A stretch of DNA of 64,000 nt from Mycobacterium sp. GA-1841 (GCF_001954135.1 NZ_MBEQ01000029.1:1-64000); one strand, 5' to 3'; positions 38,490 to 48,298 are shown, numbered from the stretch's first letter. Translations and numbers: made by a program. The notes: generated from the sequence alone by a model not told the origin.

Positions 38490-39268
38490 GCCCTGGCTCC
38501 TGACATCCGGGAGCGACCTCGGGTCACTGCCGCCAACACCAACAGCAGCGCGAAACCGAACAGCAGAGTGGCCAGCGAGGCCGCCACCGAGGTGGGTCCG
38601 TCGCTCTTGCCGATCGCGACGATCTGAACCGGTAGTGTCTCGAAGCCGCTCAATGAGGCGATGGTGTACTCACCGAGCACCACCGCGATGGAAATGAAGG
38701 CCGCGGACAGAATCCCCGACCAGATGTTCGGCACGATCACCCTCACGATCGTGGAGATCCAACCCGCGCCCAACGATCGGGCAGCCTCCGAGAGGGTCTG
38801 CAAATCGATGGCGGCCAGCGCGGAATCGATTGCCCGGTAGGCGAACGGCAGCACCAACACCACATAGACGAAGGTCAGGGTGAGCGCCGATTCGCCGAGC
38901 AGGTACGTGACCCACAGGTAGACGTTGCGCAGACCCACCACGACCACCAACGCCGGGATGGTCAACGGCAGCAGGCACAGAAACTCCACGAACCGTTCCG
39001 CCCACCGGGCCTGCAACCGCACCCAGATCATCGTGGGTACCAACAGGATCAGCATTGCGAGCACCGTGAACACCGCGAGCAGAAGCGAGATCACGATGGC
39101 CTGATACAGCGCCTCGTCGGCCACCAGGTTGCGCCAGGCCGCCGCGGTGCGTCCGCCCTCGATGAGGTTGCGGGTGGAGAAGTCGGCCATGGCGTACAGC
39201 GGAAACAGGAAGAACAGGCCGAACAGCAGCCACAGCACTCCGCGGATCACGCGGTTCACTTGAGCCAC
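38486..39268 (-). CDS. ABC importer permease subunit 2
   Basis: A 260-residue inner-membrane permease with about six membrane segments. EAARSLGAGWISTIVRVIVP is the EAA loop that docks to the ATPase. The start is a GTG that lies inside the end of the preceding permease gene (13 bases of overlap). Belongs to the PotC/PhnV-like branch by look. Nothing unusual. Confidence 0.9.
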   Translation of the reverse strand: MAQVNRVIRGVLWLLFGLFFLFPLYAMADFSTRNLIEGGRTAAAWRNLVADEALYQAIVISLLLAVFTVLAMLILLVPTMIWVRLQARWAERFVEFLCLLPLTIPALVVVVGLRNVYLWVTYLLGESALTLTFVYVVLVLPFAYRAIDSALAAIDLQTLSEAARSLGAGWISTIVRVIVPNIWSGILSAAFISIAVVLGEYTIASLSGFETLPVQIVAIGKSDGPTSVAASLATLLFGFALLLVLAAVTRGRSRMSGARA

Positions 39269-40128
39269 CTCGCCGTCCGGCGAACCAAGGCGTTGTAGGC
39301 GAACATCACCACGGCCACCACCACGATCATCTCCAGCGCCAGCGCATAGGCGAAGCCGGACTGGCCCAACACCACCTCACTGGTGAGTGCGGTCCGGATC
39401 AGCAACGGCACGATCGGACTGCCCTGACTGACCAGGGCCGCCGCGGTGGCGTAGGCGGCAAAAGCATTGGCGAACAACAGCAACGCCGAGCCGAGGAACG
39501 CCGGGGCGAGCAACGGGGCGGCCACCTCACGCAGGTACTGCCACCGCGACGCGCCCAGACTCACCGCGGCTTCGCGCCACTGTTCGCGCAGACCTTCCAG
39601 GGCCGGCAGGAAGACGATCACCATCAGCGGGATCTGAAAGTAGGTGTAGACCAAAATCAGGCCGGCCAACCCGTACAGCCAGCCGGAGCCCGACAGGTCC
39701 CAGCCCAGATGCTCGGAAACCCACAGCGTCAGGACCCCGTTCAGCCCGATGGTGGCCAGGAATGCGAAAGCCAGTGCCACCCCGCCGAACTGGGCCAACA
39801 CGCTGCACAGCGCCAGCACCGTCCGCCGCAGCATCGACGCCTGCGGACTACTGATGATCAACCAGGCCAACACGGTGCCCAGGACCGCGCCGATCAGTGC
39901 CGTACTGGCCGACAGCGCAATGCTTTTGAACAACGCGGTCAACGCGGTTCCGGTGAACAGGGCGGCGATGCGGTCCAGTGTGAATGCGCCGTCGGCGAAG
40001 AACGCCATGACGATCACGGTCACCGTGGGCACGATCAGGAACACCGTGACCACGGCCACGAACGGCAACAGCGGCACAGCGTCGCGGATGCCCGCCCGCA
40101 CCCGTCGGCCAGAGATCCGATCCGGCAT
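39256..40128 (-). CDS. ABC importer permease subunit 1
   Basis: A 290-residue permease with about six membrane segments. EAAVSLGASRWQYLREVAAP is the EAA loop. MPDRISGRRVRAGIRDAVPL is a short positive N-terminus before the first segment. It starts 8 bases after the binding-protein stop and overlaps the second permease gene. PotB/PhnU-like by order and size. Confidence 0.9.
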   Translation of the reverse strand: MPDRISGRRVRAGIRDAVPLLPFVAVVTVFLIVPTVTVIVMAFFADGAFTLDRIAALFTGTALTALFKSIALSASTALIGAVLGTVLAWLIISSPQASMLRRTVLALCSVLAQFGGVALAFAFLATIGLNGVLTLWVSEHLGWDLSGSGWLYGLAGLILVYTYFQIPLMVIVFLPALEGLREQWREAAVSLGASRWQYLREVAAPLLAPAFLGSALLLFANAFAAYATAAALVSQGSPIVPLLIRTALTSEVVLGQSGFAYALALEMIVVVAVVMFAYNALVRRTARWLK

Positions 40129-40136
40129 GGTGCGTC

Positions 40137-41273
40137 TCAGCCGATCGCCTTGGCCCAGTTGTCGGCCAGATACTCGTTGGCGGTGTCGGTTTGGTCCTGG
40201 GTGGCGACGGTGACCGGCCCGTCGATGATGGGCAGCTGGCCGAAAGCGGACCGGTCGGCCGTACCCGCCAGGATCATCTTGTCGGCGCGGACCGGCCGAA
40301 CGCCGCCCTTGGCGTACAGGTTCTGCCCTTCGTCACTGAACAGGAACTCCTGCCACAGCCGGGCCGCCGCGGGGTGCGGCGCATCTTTGTTGATCGCTTG
40401 GAAGTAGTAGCCGGCAACCAGGGCTTCGTGGGGCACCATCACCTGCCAGCCGGGCACCTTCTGACTTTCGGTGCCGTTGAGGTAGTTCCAGTCGATCACC
40501 ACCGGGGTCTGCCCCGATTCGATCGTGGCCGGGGTGGGATCGAGCGGCAGGAAGTTCCCCGCCTCGTTGAGTTTGGCGAAGAACTCGACGCCCGGGGCGA
40601 TGTCGTCGGCGGACCCGCCGTGCGCGACCGCGGCCATCAGTACTCCGGCGAACGCGGCGCCGGCCTGGGTCGGGTCGCCGTTGAGCGCGACCTTGCCGTG
40701 GTACTCGGGCTTGAGCAGATCGTCGATGCTGGTGATCGGTGGCACCTTCGTCGAGTCGAAGCCGATGGACATGAACCCGCCGTAATCGTTGACCCAGGTG
40801 CCGTCGGGATCCTTCAGCTTCGCCGGGATGTCGTCGAACGTGGCCACCTTGTAGGGCGCGAACATCGAGGTATTCGCCAGCGCCACCGACTGCCCCAGGT
40901 CGAACACATCGGGTGCGGTGCTCTTGCCCTGCTGCTGGTTGGCCGCGTTGATCTCTTCCTGGCTCGATGCGTCGGGCTGCGCCGAGTTCACCTTGATGCC
41001 GTACTTGTCCGAGAAGGCCTTGATGATCGCACCGTAGTTGGCCCAATCCGGCGGCAACGCAATCACATTCAGTTCGCCTTCGGCCTTCGCCGCCGCGACG
41101 AGCTTGTCGATGCCGCCGAAATCGGCAACGGACGTGGCTTCGGCCATCTTCACACCGGTGTCGGTTTCGGCACCGTCGGTGTCTTTCTGCGGCGGTGCGC
41201 ACGCAGCCAGTCCCACGGTGACGAGGGCCGAGACGGCCAGGACGGATACCTTCGCGAACCTGGATGTGATCAC
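40137..41273 (-). CDS. ABC importer substrate-binding lipoprotein
   Basis: A 378-residue exported protein. LVTVGLAACAPP has a lipobox with Cys25, so it is tethered to the outer face of the membrane. ALPPDWANYGAIIKAFSDKY, QQGKSTAPDVFDLGQSVALA and GGFMSIGFDSTKVPPITSID are the strands of a type II periplasmic binding fold like that of Fe(III), polyamine and aminophosphonate binders (COG1840/PotD). The ligand cannot be read from sequence. First gene of the operon binding protein, permease, permease, ATPase. Confidence 0.9.
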   Translation of the reverse strand: MITSRFAKVSVLAVSALVTVGLAACAPPQKDTDGAETDTGVKMAEATSVADFGGIDKLVAAAKAEGELNVIALPPDWANYGAIIKAFSDKYGIKVNSAQPDASSQEEINAANQQQGKSTAPDVFDLGQSVALANTSMFAPYKVATFDDIPAKLKDPDGTWVNDYGGFMSIGFDSTKVPPITSIDDLLKPEYHGKVALNGDPTQAGAAFAGVLMAAVAHGGSADDIAPGVEFFAKLNEAGNFLPLDPTPATIESGQTPVVIDWNYLNGTESQKVPGWQVMVPHEALVAGYYFQAINKDAPHPAAARLWQEFLFSDEGQNLYAKGGVRPVRADKMILAGTADRSAFGQLPIIDGPVTVATQDQTDTANEYLADNWAKAIG

Positions 41274-41430
41274 TGCGAAACCCTCCGATGCTCAGGAAGC
41301 GCCGTCATGGCGCAGCGGTTGCCCGAACCTGTCGCCGGAGTGAACGAGTCCGCGGACAACGCGCACCGGCACCCTACCGCGACCTCTTCAAACTGGGCGC
41401 TCATTGTCGCGGCAGTGGCGATAGCATCGC

Positions 41431-41865
41431 GTGGTGTCTGTCCCCGGACCCGTCAGCAACTTCGATCTTCACGACTGGTCGTTCAAACCGGCGCCGGTGC
41501 CCTGGTACCGCACCCGCCGCGCCATGCTCGCACTGATCGCTACCGGCCTGGCCGCTGCAGCCATCGTCGTCTCGGGTGTGCTGTTGCTGCTTAGGGATTC
41601 GGCACCGGGCGACACCCAGTCCCCGACGACATCGCCCGCGCCGTCGACCACCAGCCCGTCGCCCTCACCGTCGTTGCGGGTCGGGGTGCCACCTGCGCCG
41701 CCGGCACCGCCACCGCCGCCGCCCGAGGAAACCCAGCAAGCTCCGGTGTACCGGCCCACGCACCGGCCGACCCCGACCAAGAAACCCGAGATCGGCGTGA
41801 CCCGCACTCCGGTGACCCGCTCACCGATCAGCGTGGCCCCACAGCCGAGGCATCCGCGCAACTGA
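41431..41865 (+). CDS. Single-pass membrane protein with Pro/Ser/Thr-rich outer domain
   Basis: A 144-residue protein. A short cytosolic N-terminus (FDLHDWSFKPAPVPWYRTRR) precedes one membrane segment (LALIATGLAAAAIVVSGVLL). Residues 58-144 are low-complexity Pro, Ser and Thr (SPAPSTTSPSPSPS; PPAPPAPPPPPPEE), suited to spanning the wall. No catalytic domain. GTG at 41431 or at 41434. It is 16 bases from the PPOX gene and possibly co-transcribed. Confidence 0.65.
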   Translation: MVSVPGPVSNFDLHDWSFKPAPVPWYRTRRAMLALIATGLAAAAIVVSGVLLLLRDSAPGDTQSPTTSPAPSTTSPSPSPSLRVGVPPAPPAPPPPPPEETQQAPVYRPTHRPTPTKKPEIGVTRTPVTRSPISVAPQPRHPRN

Positions 41866-41881
41866 GCCATAAGCTGAACCC

Positions 41882-42310
41882 ATGGCCGGTTTCGAGGCAG
41901 TGACCGAGTTCGCGAACGCGCCCGTCGCGGTGCTGGCCACCCTGGGAGCCGATGGCGCACCGCACCTCGTGCCGGTGGTCTTCGCCGTGCAGTTGTCGAC
42001 GTCGGCAGATGTCCCGGCCACGATTTACACCGCGGTGGATGCCAAACCCAAGACCACCCAGCGTCTGCGCCGCCTGGCCAACATCGAAAACGATTCCCGG
42101 GTCAGCCTGTTGGTCGATCATTACGTCGACGAATGGACACATCTGTGGTGGGTGCGTGCCGATGGGCAGGCCGCCATCCACCACAGCGGCGAGGAGATGG
42201 CTACCGGCTACGGGTTATTGCGTGCCAAATACCCGCAGTACGAACGGATTGCGTTGAACGGCCCTGTGATCACGGTCAGAGTCACGCGTTGGGCGAGTTG
42301 GCAGGGGTGA
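41882..42310 (+). CDS. PPOX-class F420-dependent oxidoreductase (Rv0121c-like)
   Basis: A 142-residue split-barrel protein. [20 protein letters not shown] and [20 protein letters not shown] are the N-terminal strands and the cofactor loop typical of the F420-binding PPOX subfamily (TIGR03668 by memory). [20 protein letters not shown] follows. Likely a cytosolic homodimer; substrate unknown. Next to fusA2 as in M. tuberculosis. Confidence 0.85.
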   Translation: MAGFEAVTEFANAPVAVLATLGADGAPHLVPVVFAVQLSTSADVPATIYTAVDAKPKTTQRLRRLANIENDSRVSLLVDHYVDEWTHLWWVRADGQAAIHHSGEEMATGYGLLRAKYPQYERIALNGPVITVRVTRWASWQG

Positions 42311-42610
42311 GTGCGGTGTGCGCTCGGCACGGCACGGCGACACACCCCGCGGGCGCCGCACCAGCATCGTGAGCATCGTTGGTCACACCACTATTGAATA
42401 CTCCTGCCTCTCGCATCCCAGCAACCTCATTTGTCACGGGATTTGCGTTGTCCAGCTACCAGCGACAGACCCATGCGACCAGCGCGTCCCAACTTCGAGG
42501 CCCGGCGGCGGCGACCACGACTCTTGTGCTCCAGGTCACATCGGGGAATGGTGGATGGCAGGTCCGGCGGGCCGTAGCGGGGCGCCCCGGGGGACACCAG
42601 GAGGAACGCC
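42311..42610. other. Long leader region of fusA2 holding a dispersed repeat
   Basis: A 300-base gap without a credible gene. It holds copy B of the 39-base repeat, 145 bases before the fusA2 start. The rest shows no strong palindrome. The fusA2 ribosome site (ACCAGGAGGAACGCC) is excellent. Confidence 0.5.
42428..42466 (+). repeat. 39-bp dispersed repeat, copy B
   Basis: Matches copy A at 31989-32027 in 34 of 39 bases with no gap. The outer flanks of the two copies do not align. Confidence 0.75.
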
Positions 42611-44752
42611 ATGGCGGACAAGTCGAACTCGGCCGGCAACGCAGCGGTACCCACCGCGGACAGTCCCGCCTCCATACGCAACGTGGCGCTCGTCGGCCCG
42701 TCGGGATCGGGCAAGACCACGCTCGTGGAGGCTTTGTTGGTGGCCGCGGGCGTGCTGAACCGCGCGGGCTCGGTGGCCGACGGATCGACGGTCTGCGATT
42801 TCGACGACGCCGAAATCGGCCAACAACGCTCGGTGGGGCTCGCCTTGGCGCCGTTGCTGCACAACGAGATCAAGCTGAACCTGATCGACACCCCGGGATA
42901 CGCCGATTTCGTCGGCGAACTGCGCGCCGGGCTGCGCGCCGCGGACTGCGCCTTGTTCGTCATCGCCGCCAACGAGGACATCGACGAGCCGACGAAGGCG
43001 CTGTGGCAGGAGTGCGCGGCGGTGGGCATGCCGCGAGCCGTGGTCATCACCAAGCTCGACCACGCCCGGGCCAACTACGCCAGCGCGCTGGCCGGCGCCC
43101 AGCAGGCCTTCGGCGACAAGGTGGCGCCGCTGTACTTCCCCGCCGGCGGTGGCTCGACTGCCGGCTCCGCCGGCGGTGGCCTCATCGGGTTGATCACCCT
43201 CAGCAACCGCCCCCCCGACGGCTCATTCGACGACGAGATCTCCGAACTGCGGGGCGCCCTGATCGAGGGCATCATCGAGGAATCCGAGGACGAGACGCTC
43301 ATGGAGCGCTATCTCGGCGGCGAGGAGATCGACGAAGCGGTGTTGATCGCCGACCTGGAGAAGGCCGTGGCCCGCGGTTCGTTCTTCCCGGTCATCCCGG
43401 TGTGCAGTGGGTCCGGAGTCGGCACACTGGAACTTCTCGAGGTCGCGACCCGGGGCTTTCCGTCACCGCCCGAACACCGGCTGCCCGAGGTGTTCACCGC
43501 CAACGGAGTTGCTCGCGAACCGTTGGCCTGCGATCCGGCCGGACCGCTGCTGGCCGAGGTGGTGAAGACGACGTCGGATCCCTATGTCGGCAGGGTCAGC
43601 CTGGTCCGGGTGTTTTCCGGCACCATCAGGCCCGACGCCACCGTGCATGTGTCGGGCCATTTTTCTGCCTTCAACGGCTCCGTGGCGCCGGCCGGTGCAC
43701 ACGGTCACGCCGATCATGACGAGGACGAGCGCATCGGCACCCTGTCCTTTCCGCTGGGCAAGCAGCAGCGTCCGGCGCCGTCGGTGGTGGCCGGGGACAT
43801 CTGTGCGATCGGACGACTGAGCCGGGCCGAGACCGGGGACACCCTCAGCGACAAGAGCGATCCCCTGGTGTTGCGGCCGTGGACGATGCCTGATCCGCTG
43901 CTGCCGGTCGCGGTCGCGCCCCGGGCCAAGACCGACGAGGACAAGTTGTCGGTCGGGTTGCAGCGGTTGGCCGCCGAGGATTCGACGTTGCGGATCGAGC
44001 AGAATCCGGAGACCCATCAGATCGTGCTGTGGTGCATGGGTGAGGCCCACGCCGCGGTGGTGCTCGACGCCCTGTCGCGTCGTTATGGGGTCTCGGTGGA
44101 CACCGAAGAACTGCGGGTTCCATTGCGAGAGACACTGGGCGGCAAGGCAAAAGGCCACGGCAGACATGTCAAACAGTCGGGCGGCCACGGGCAGTACGCG
44201 GTGTGCGACATCGAGGTCGAGCCGCTTCCGCAGGGCAGTGGCTTCGAATTCGTCGACAAGGTCGTCGGCGGGGCCGTTCCGCGCCAGTTCATCCCGAGCG
44301 TCGAGAAAGGCGTACGGGCCCAGATGGAAAAGGGAATCACCGATTATCCCGTCGTCGACATCCGGGTCACCCTGGTCGACGGCAAGGCGCACAGCGTCGA
44401 CTCGTCGGACTTCGCCTTTCAGATGGCCGGCGGGTTGGCGTTGCGTGAGGCGGCTGAGGCAGCCGGCGTGACCCTGCTCGAACCGATCGACGAGGTGACC
44501 GTGGTGGTGCCCGACGATCTGGTGGGCACGGTGATGAGCGATCTGGCGGGACGACGCGGCCGGGTGCTGGGCACGGACCGGGCCGACGACGATCGGACCC
44601 TGGTGAAAGCCGAAATTCCCCAGGTAGAGCTGACGCGGTATGCCATTGATCTGCGGTCACTTTCGCACGGTGCGGGTTCGTTCAGCCGGGAATTTGCCCG
44701 TTACGAACCGATGCCGGAATCGGCGGCGGCCCGGGCGCGTCGCTCGGCCTGA
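42611..44752 (+). CDS. fusA2: Elongation factor G-like protein EF-G2
   Basis: A 713-residue translational GTPase paralogue. [15 protein letters not shown] (about residues 28-42) is the G1 loop, differing from the AHIDAGKTT of true EF-G; LIDTPGYADFVGELRAGLRA is G3; VITKLDHARANY has the G4 in the form TKLD. Domains III-V follow (GKAKGHGRHVKQSGGHGQYA). Mycobacterial EF-G2 binds ribosomes but lacks full translocase activity; its role is unclear. The ribosome site is strong. Position next to the PPOX gene matches Rv0120c-Rv0121c. Confidence 0.93.
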   Translation: MADKSNSAGNAAVPTADSPASIRNVALVGPSGSGKTTLVEALLVAAGVLNRAGSVADGSTVCDFDDAEIGQQRSVGLALAPLLHNEIKLNLIDTPGYADFVGELRAGLRAADCALFVIAANEDIDEPTKALWQECAAVGMPRAVVITKLDHARANYASALAGAQQAFGDKVAPLYFPAGGGSTAGSAGGGLIGLITLSNRPPDGSFDDEISELRGALIEGIIEESEDETLMERYLGGEEIDEAVLIADLEKAVARGSFFPVIPVCSGSGVGTLELLEVATRGFPSPPEHRLPEVFTANGVAREPLACDPAGPLLAEVVKTTSDPYVGRVSLVRVFSGTIRPDATVHVSGHFSAFNGSVAPAGAHGHADHDEDERIGTLSFPLGKQQRPAPSVVAGDICAIGRLSRAETGDTLSDKSDPLVLRPWTMPDPLLPVAVAPRAKTDEDKLSVGLQRLAAEDSTLRIEQNPETHQIVLWCMGEAHAAVVLDALSRRYGVSVDTEELRVPLRETLGGKAKGHGRHVKQSGGHGQYAVCDIEVEPLPQGSGFEFVDKVVGGAVPRQFIPSVEKGVRAQMEKGITDYPVVDIRVTLVDGKAHSVDSSDFAFQMAGGLALREAAEAAGVTLLEPIDEVTVVVPDDLVGTVMSDLAGRRGRVLGTDRADDDRTLVKAEIPQVELTRYAIDLRSLSHGAGSFSREFARYEPMPESAAARARRSA

Positions 44753-44940
44753 GCGCTCGTTGGGCCTGAACCACGGCCATAATCCCTGCTCAGGGCTTAC
44801 GCTGTGATCGGGGTCTCCTGGCACCGGCGGTTTGAGATTCGCCGCACAGAGGCTTCAGTAGTTGCACTTATCTCTGGTTGTTTGGGACAGTTTTCAGGCC
44901 TTTAGTTGCTGGCTGCGTCAATAATTCGGAGGTTTTGCGC

Positions 44941-46185
44941 GTGGCCTCATCCACCGCGACATTGCGGGACCGCTTCCAACAGCGGTTCAAGCATTGGCGA
45001 TACGACCCGCCTTACAAGTCCGCCTGCGCGGGCATGGCGATCCTGATCGTCGCGGTGCTGGTGTTGACCTGGATGCAGTTCCGTGGCGCCTTCGACGAGA
45101 AAACGCAGCTCACCGTGCTGTCCAACCGTTCGGGTCTGTCGATGGACCCGGGATCGAAGGTCACCTTCAACGGCGTGCCCATCGGCCGGTTGACGGCCGT
45201 GGGCGTGGCCGATGTCGACGGCGAGCAGCAGGCCCAGCTCACGCTGGACGTCAAGCCCAAGTACCTCAAGCTGATTCCCGAGAACGTCACCGCCGAACTG
45301 AAGGCCACCACGGTGTTCGGCAACAAGTACATCTCGTTCGTCGCACCCGACAATCCCTCGTCAGCGCGGGTGGACCCGTCCATCCCGATTCGCGCCAAGG
45401 GGGTGACGACGGAGTTCAACACGCTGTTCGAGACCATCACCGCAATCTCCGAACAGATCGACCCGATCAAACTCAACGAGACTCTGACCGCCACCGCGCA
45501 GGCTCTCGACGGCCTCGGCGAGAAGTTCGGTCAGTCGATCGTCAACGGCAACGACATCTTGAGCGATCTCAACCCGCGCATGCCCGAGATCCGCCGCGAC
45601 ATCGCCGGCCTGGCCGATCTGGGTGAGGTCTACGCCAACGCGGCCCCAGACTTGTTCGATGGCCTGACCAACGCCGTCACCACCGCGCACACGCTCAACG
45701 AGCAGCGCGGCAACCTCGACCAGGTGTTGGTGGCCGCGGTCGGCTTCGGCAACACCGGCGGGGACATCTTCGAACGCGGTGGCCCGTATCTGGTCCGCGG
45801 CGCGCAGGATCTGCTGCCGGTCAGCGCAAACTTCGACCGCAACAGCCCGGCGCTGTACTGCATGATCCACAACTACGCCGAGGCTGCTCCGAAGTTCGCG
45901 CAGCAGACCCGCAACGGCTATGCGTTCGAACTGCACGACTTCCTGGTCGGCGCGCCGAACGCCTGGGTCTATCCCGACAACCTGCCCCGGGTCAACGCCA
46001 CCGGCGGTCCGGAAGGACGCCCCGGTTGCTGGCAACCGATCACCAAGGATCTGTGGCCGGCGCCGTACCTGGTCATGGATACCGGCGCCTCGATCGCGCC
46101 GTACAACCACTTCGAGCTGGGTCAGCCGCTGGTGACCGAGTACGTGTGGGGCCGCCAGATCGGCGAGCACACCATCAACCCTTAG
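44941..46185 (+). CDS. Orphan Mce-family protein, MceA-like
   Basis: A 414-residue protein. Residues 28-46 are a membrane anchor; QLTVLSNRSGLSMDPGSKVT and FNGVPIGRLTAVGVA begin the MlaD/MCE domain; a long helical region follows and the C-terminus is PLVTEYVWGRQIGEHTINP. Mce proteins form tubes that carry lipids such as sterols or fatty acids across the envelope. Normal operons have two yrbE permease genes and six mce genes; here none of them is adjacent. GTG at 44941 has GGAGG 11 bases upstream, in a 188-base leader. It probably substitutes in another Mce complex (inference). Confidence 0.88.
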   Translation: MASSTATLRDRFQQRFKHWRYDPPYKSACAGMAILIVAVLVLTWMQFRGAFDEKTQLTVLSNRSGLSMDPGSKVTFNGVPIGRLTAVGVADVDGEQQAQLTLDVKPKYLKLIPENVTAELKATTVFGNKYISFVAPDNPSSARVDPSIPIRAKGVTTEFNTLFETITAISEQIDPIKLNETLTATAQALDGLGEKFGQSIVNGNDILSDLNPRMPEIRRDIAGLADLGEVYANAAPDLFDGLTNAVTTAHTLNEQRGNLDQVLVAAVGFGNTGGDIFERGGPYLVRGAQDLLPVSANFDRNSPALYCMIHNYAEAAPKFAQQTRNGYAFELHDFLVGAPNAWVYPDNLPRVNATGGPEGRPGCWQPITKDLWPAPYLVMDTGASIAPYNHFELGQPLVTEYVWGRQIGEHTINP

Positions 46186-47081
46186 CGGCCTGCTGCCTTG
46201 TACTCCAGTTCGGCCTCGAGCTTCTCCTCGTAAGCACCCTCATCGCGGCCGAGTGCGACGGTGGCGGCGGCCATCGCGCCGATGGCGATCGACAGTGCCA
46301 CCGGTTCCCATCCGGTGATCGCCAGGTGCTCACCCAGCACGACCGAACCGATGACCACCGCGACAACGGGCTCGAGCACCAGCATGGTCGGTACCGAGGT
46401 CTGCAACGATCCGGCGTGAAAAGCCGACTGCTGCAGCAACGTCGCGACCACACCGAGGATCACCACCAGGTACAGGGCGGGCGTGGTGAGCGCTGAGAGG
46501 AGCCCGTCCACGGCGATCGTGTGCATCACGATCTTCGTCAGCACCGCCACCACGCCGAACATCACGCCGACCGCCAACGCCAGCAGCACCGCACGCCGCC
46601 AGTTGGTGCTGCGGGTGGCGGCCAGGACACACACGGTCACCGCTGCCGCACACACCACGGCGACGGTGAGAGTGGTGGCCACCGAGACGGCGTAGGTTCC
46701 CGTGCTGGCTCTGGCCAGCGCGACGAACACGGTCAAGGCACCGGTCAGCAGCAGCGCCCACAGCCATTCGGCGCGGCTGACCCGGCGGTGGGCCAGCCGG
46801 GCACTGAGCGGCAACGCGAACAACAACGCCGAGACCAGCACCGGCTGGACGAGCAGCAACGATCCGAATCCCAGGGCCAACGCCTGGAACACATACCCGG
46901 CCACCGCCGATGCGGTGCCCGCCCACCACAGCTTGCGGCGCAGCAAGGTGCGCAGCATGACACTGCTGACGCCCTTCTCGGGCGGGACGTCCATCGTCGC
47001 GCGCTGCCGGACCACAATGCCGACGGCGGCGAAAACCGCTGCGCAGAGGGCGAACAGCACCGCAAGACTGTTGCCGAGCAA
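46182..47081 (-). CDS. DMT/EamA-type transporter
   Basis: A 299-residue membrane protein with about nine or ten membrane segments (LAVLFALCAAVFAAVGIVVR; LLLVQPVLVSALLFALPL; VPTMLVLEPVVAVVIGSVVL). The pattern is that of the drug/metabolite transporter superfamily, with duplicated halves. Substrate unknown. Start is a TTG at 47081. Its last bases overlap the end of the mceA-like gene. Confidence 0.85.
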   Translation of the reverse strand: MLGNSLAVLFALCAAVFAAVGIVVRQRATMDVPPEKGVSSVMLRTLLRRKLWWAGTASAVAGYVFQALALGFGSLLLVQPVLVSALLFALPLSARLAHRRVSRAEWLWALLLTGALTVFVALARASTGTYAVSVATTLTVAVVCAAAVTVCVLAATRSTNWRRAVLLALAVGVMFGVVAVLTKIVMHTIAVDGLLSALTTPALYLVVILGVVATLLQQSAFHAGSLQTSVPTMLVLEPVVAVVIGSVVLGEHLAITGWEPVALSIAIGAMAAATVALGRDEGAYEEKLEAELEYKAAGR

Positions 47082-47183
47082 GCCTCGTCAACCCCTTCCG
47101 GGCCGGTGTGTCGGCCTCTCCGGAGGGGAGAAGGCCCGTGCCCTTCAACCGTAGAGCGCCGGCGGCGGATACGCCGCGCGGGG

Positions 47184-47492
47184 CTAGACGACCTGCAGGT
47201 GCCGCTTCGGCGGCTCGTCGGTGGTGCCGGTGGTGGCAGCGGGCGCGTCGGGAACGGGCGCATCGGGAGCGGGGGCGATCTTGTCGTTGACGCTTGCCAC
47301 GGCCAGGTCGACCCGGTTCACCGCGGTATCGCACAGGTCGCGGACCCGGCCGCTGGCGGTCTCGACGTCGTCGGCGGCACTGCGCAGGTAGGCCCTGAGG
47401 TTGATCCGCAGCCGCTCCCCGGCCCGGCGCGCGCGCAGCCGGACCCGGTCGTCGACTTCGACGGTCACGTATGGCAAAACTCGAAACCTCAT
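47184..47492 (-). CDS. Hypothetical protein of 102 aa
   Basis: The frame starts MRFRVLPYVTVEVDDRVRLR and is charged and helical until a C-terminal Pro/Ala/Thr tail that ends PPKRHLQVV. No known domain. AGG lies 8 bases before the ATG at 47492; an earlier ATG at 47519 is preceded by GCGGAG, and the bases ATGAGGTTTC occur twice there. It may have a role at the envelope or division site, but nothing proves it. It lies between the histidine phosphatase and the DMT gene on one strand. Confidence 0.5.
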   Translation of the reverse strand: MRFRVLPYVTVEVDDRVRLRARRAGERLRINLRAYLRSAADDVETASGRVRDLCDTAVNRVDLAVASVNDKIAPAPDAPVPDAPAATTGTTDEPPKRHLQVV

Positions 47493-47561
47493 GACAGAAA
47501 CCTCATAGTCCCGCTCCATCTCCGCGTGCCTTGCCACAGTAACCGCGCCCGGCCGCGACGG

Positions 47562-48275
47562 CTAGGTTCCGGCCCCGTCCCAGTCGGCCAGCGTCCAGCC
47601 GTCGGTGGGATTGCCCTTCACCACCACATATCCGGTGTTGTCGAGTGGGTGCTTCAGCAGCAGCTGGGGATCGGGATTGGCCACGTTCATCTGCACCCAC
47701 AGCATGATCGCGGCTCCGTGTGAGTACGCGACGGGATTGTCGTCGCCGGTGTCGTAGATCTGCTGGACGGCACCGTCGAACCGGGCGTCGAACTCGTTGC
47801 CGTCGATCGATCCGGGTATCCGGGCGGCGCGGTCGCCGCGCAGCCACTTCTCCGGCGCCGAAAAGTAGGTGTTCACCGCGCTCGCCTCGGGTTGGCCTTC
47901 GTAGACGCCCGCCTCGACCTCGCGGAGCCCGGGCAACACGGTCACCGGCTCGTCCAAGGCGTCGGCCATCGGCTCGGCGGTCTGTTGGGTGCGGACCATG
48001 GTCGAGGCGAAGATGCCGTCGTAACGGTGGGATGCCAGCCGCTGCGCACTGGCGACGGCCTGGCTGCGCCCCAGCTCGGTGAGGATTGGTCCCGGGGTCG
48101 AGCTGTCGATCAGGCCCGAGGCGTTGCCCGCCGACTGGGCGTGACGGACGAAGGTGAGGGTGATGGAACGGTATCCGCCCGCACCGGCGTTCGGCGCCAG
48201 CAGCGTGGCAAGAACGAGAACGATCGCAGACAGCAGTGGCAGTGCTCGTAGTTTTCGCACACGGCCATCTTTCAC
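47562..48275 (-). CDS. Exported histidine phosphatase (phosphoglycerate-mutase-like)
   Basis: A 237-residue protein. A signal peptide or anchor (LPLLSAIVLVLATLLAPNAG) is followed by TLTFVRHAQSAGNASG, the RHG-type motif with the catalytic His in the form RHA. PVAYSHGAAIMLWVQMN holds the second catalytic His. It belongs to the histidine phosphatase superfamily and acts outside the cytosol; substrate not known. GTG at 48275 or a later GTG at 48260. The start overlaps the leader of the divergent O-methyltransferase. Confidence 0.85.
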   Translation of the reverse strand: MKDGRVRKLRALPLLSAIVLVLATLLAPNAGAGGYRSITLTFVRHAQSAGNASGLIDSSTPGPILTELGRSQAVASAQRLASHRYDGIFASTMVRTQQTAEPMADALDEPVTVLPGLREVEAGVYEGQPEASAVNTYFSAPEKWLRGDRAARIPGSIDGNEFDARFDGAVQQIYDTGDDNPVAYSHGAAIMLWVQMNVANPDPQLLLKHPLDNTGYVVVKGNPTDGWTLADWDGAGT

Positions 48276-48298
48276 CGAGCGGGCGTAGTTTCGACAGG

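Noticed and set aside
47100-47145. GC-rich hairpin before the DMT gene as a terminator
   Set aside because: The GGCCTCTCC...GGGGAGAAGGCC pairing is imperfect and lies upstream of a gene on the same strand; evidence too weak to list.
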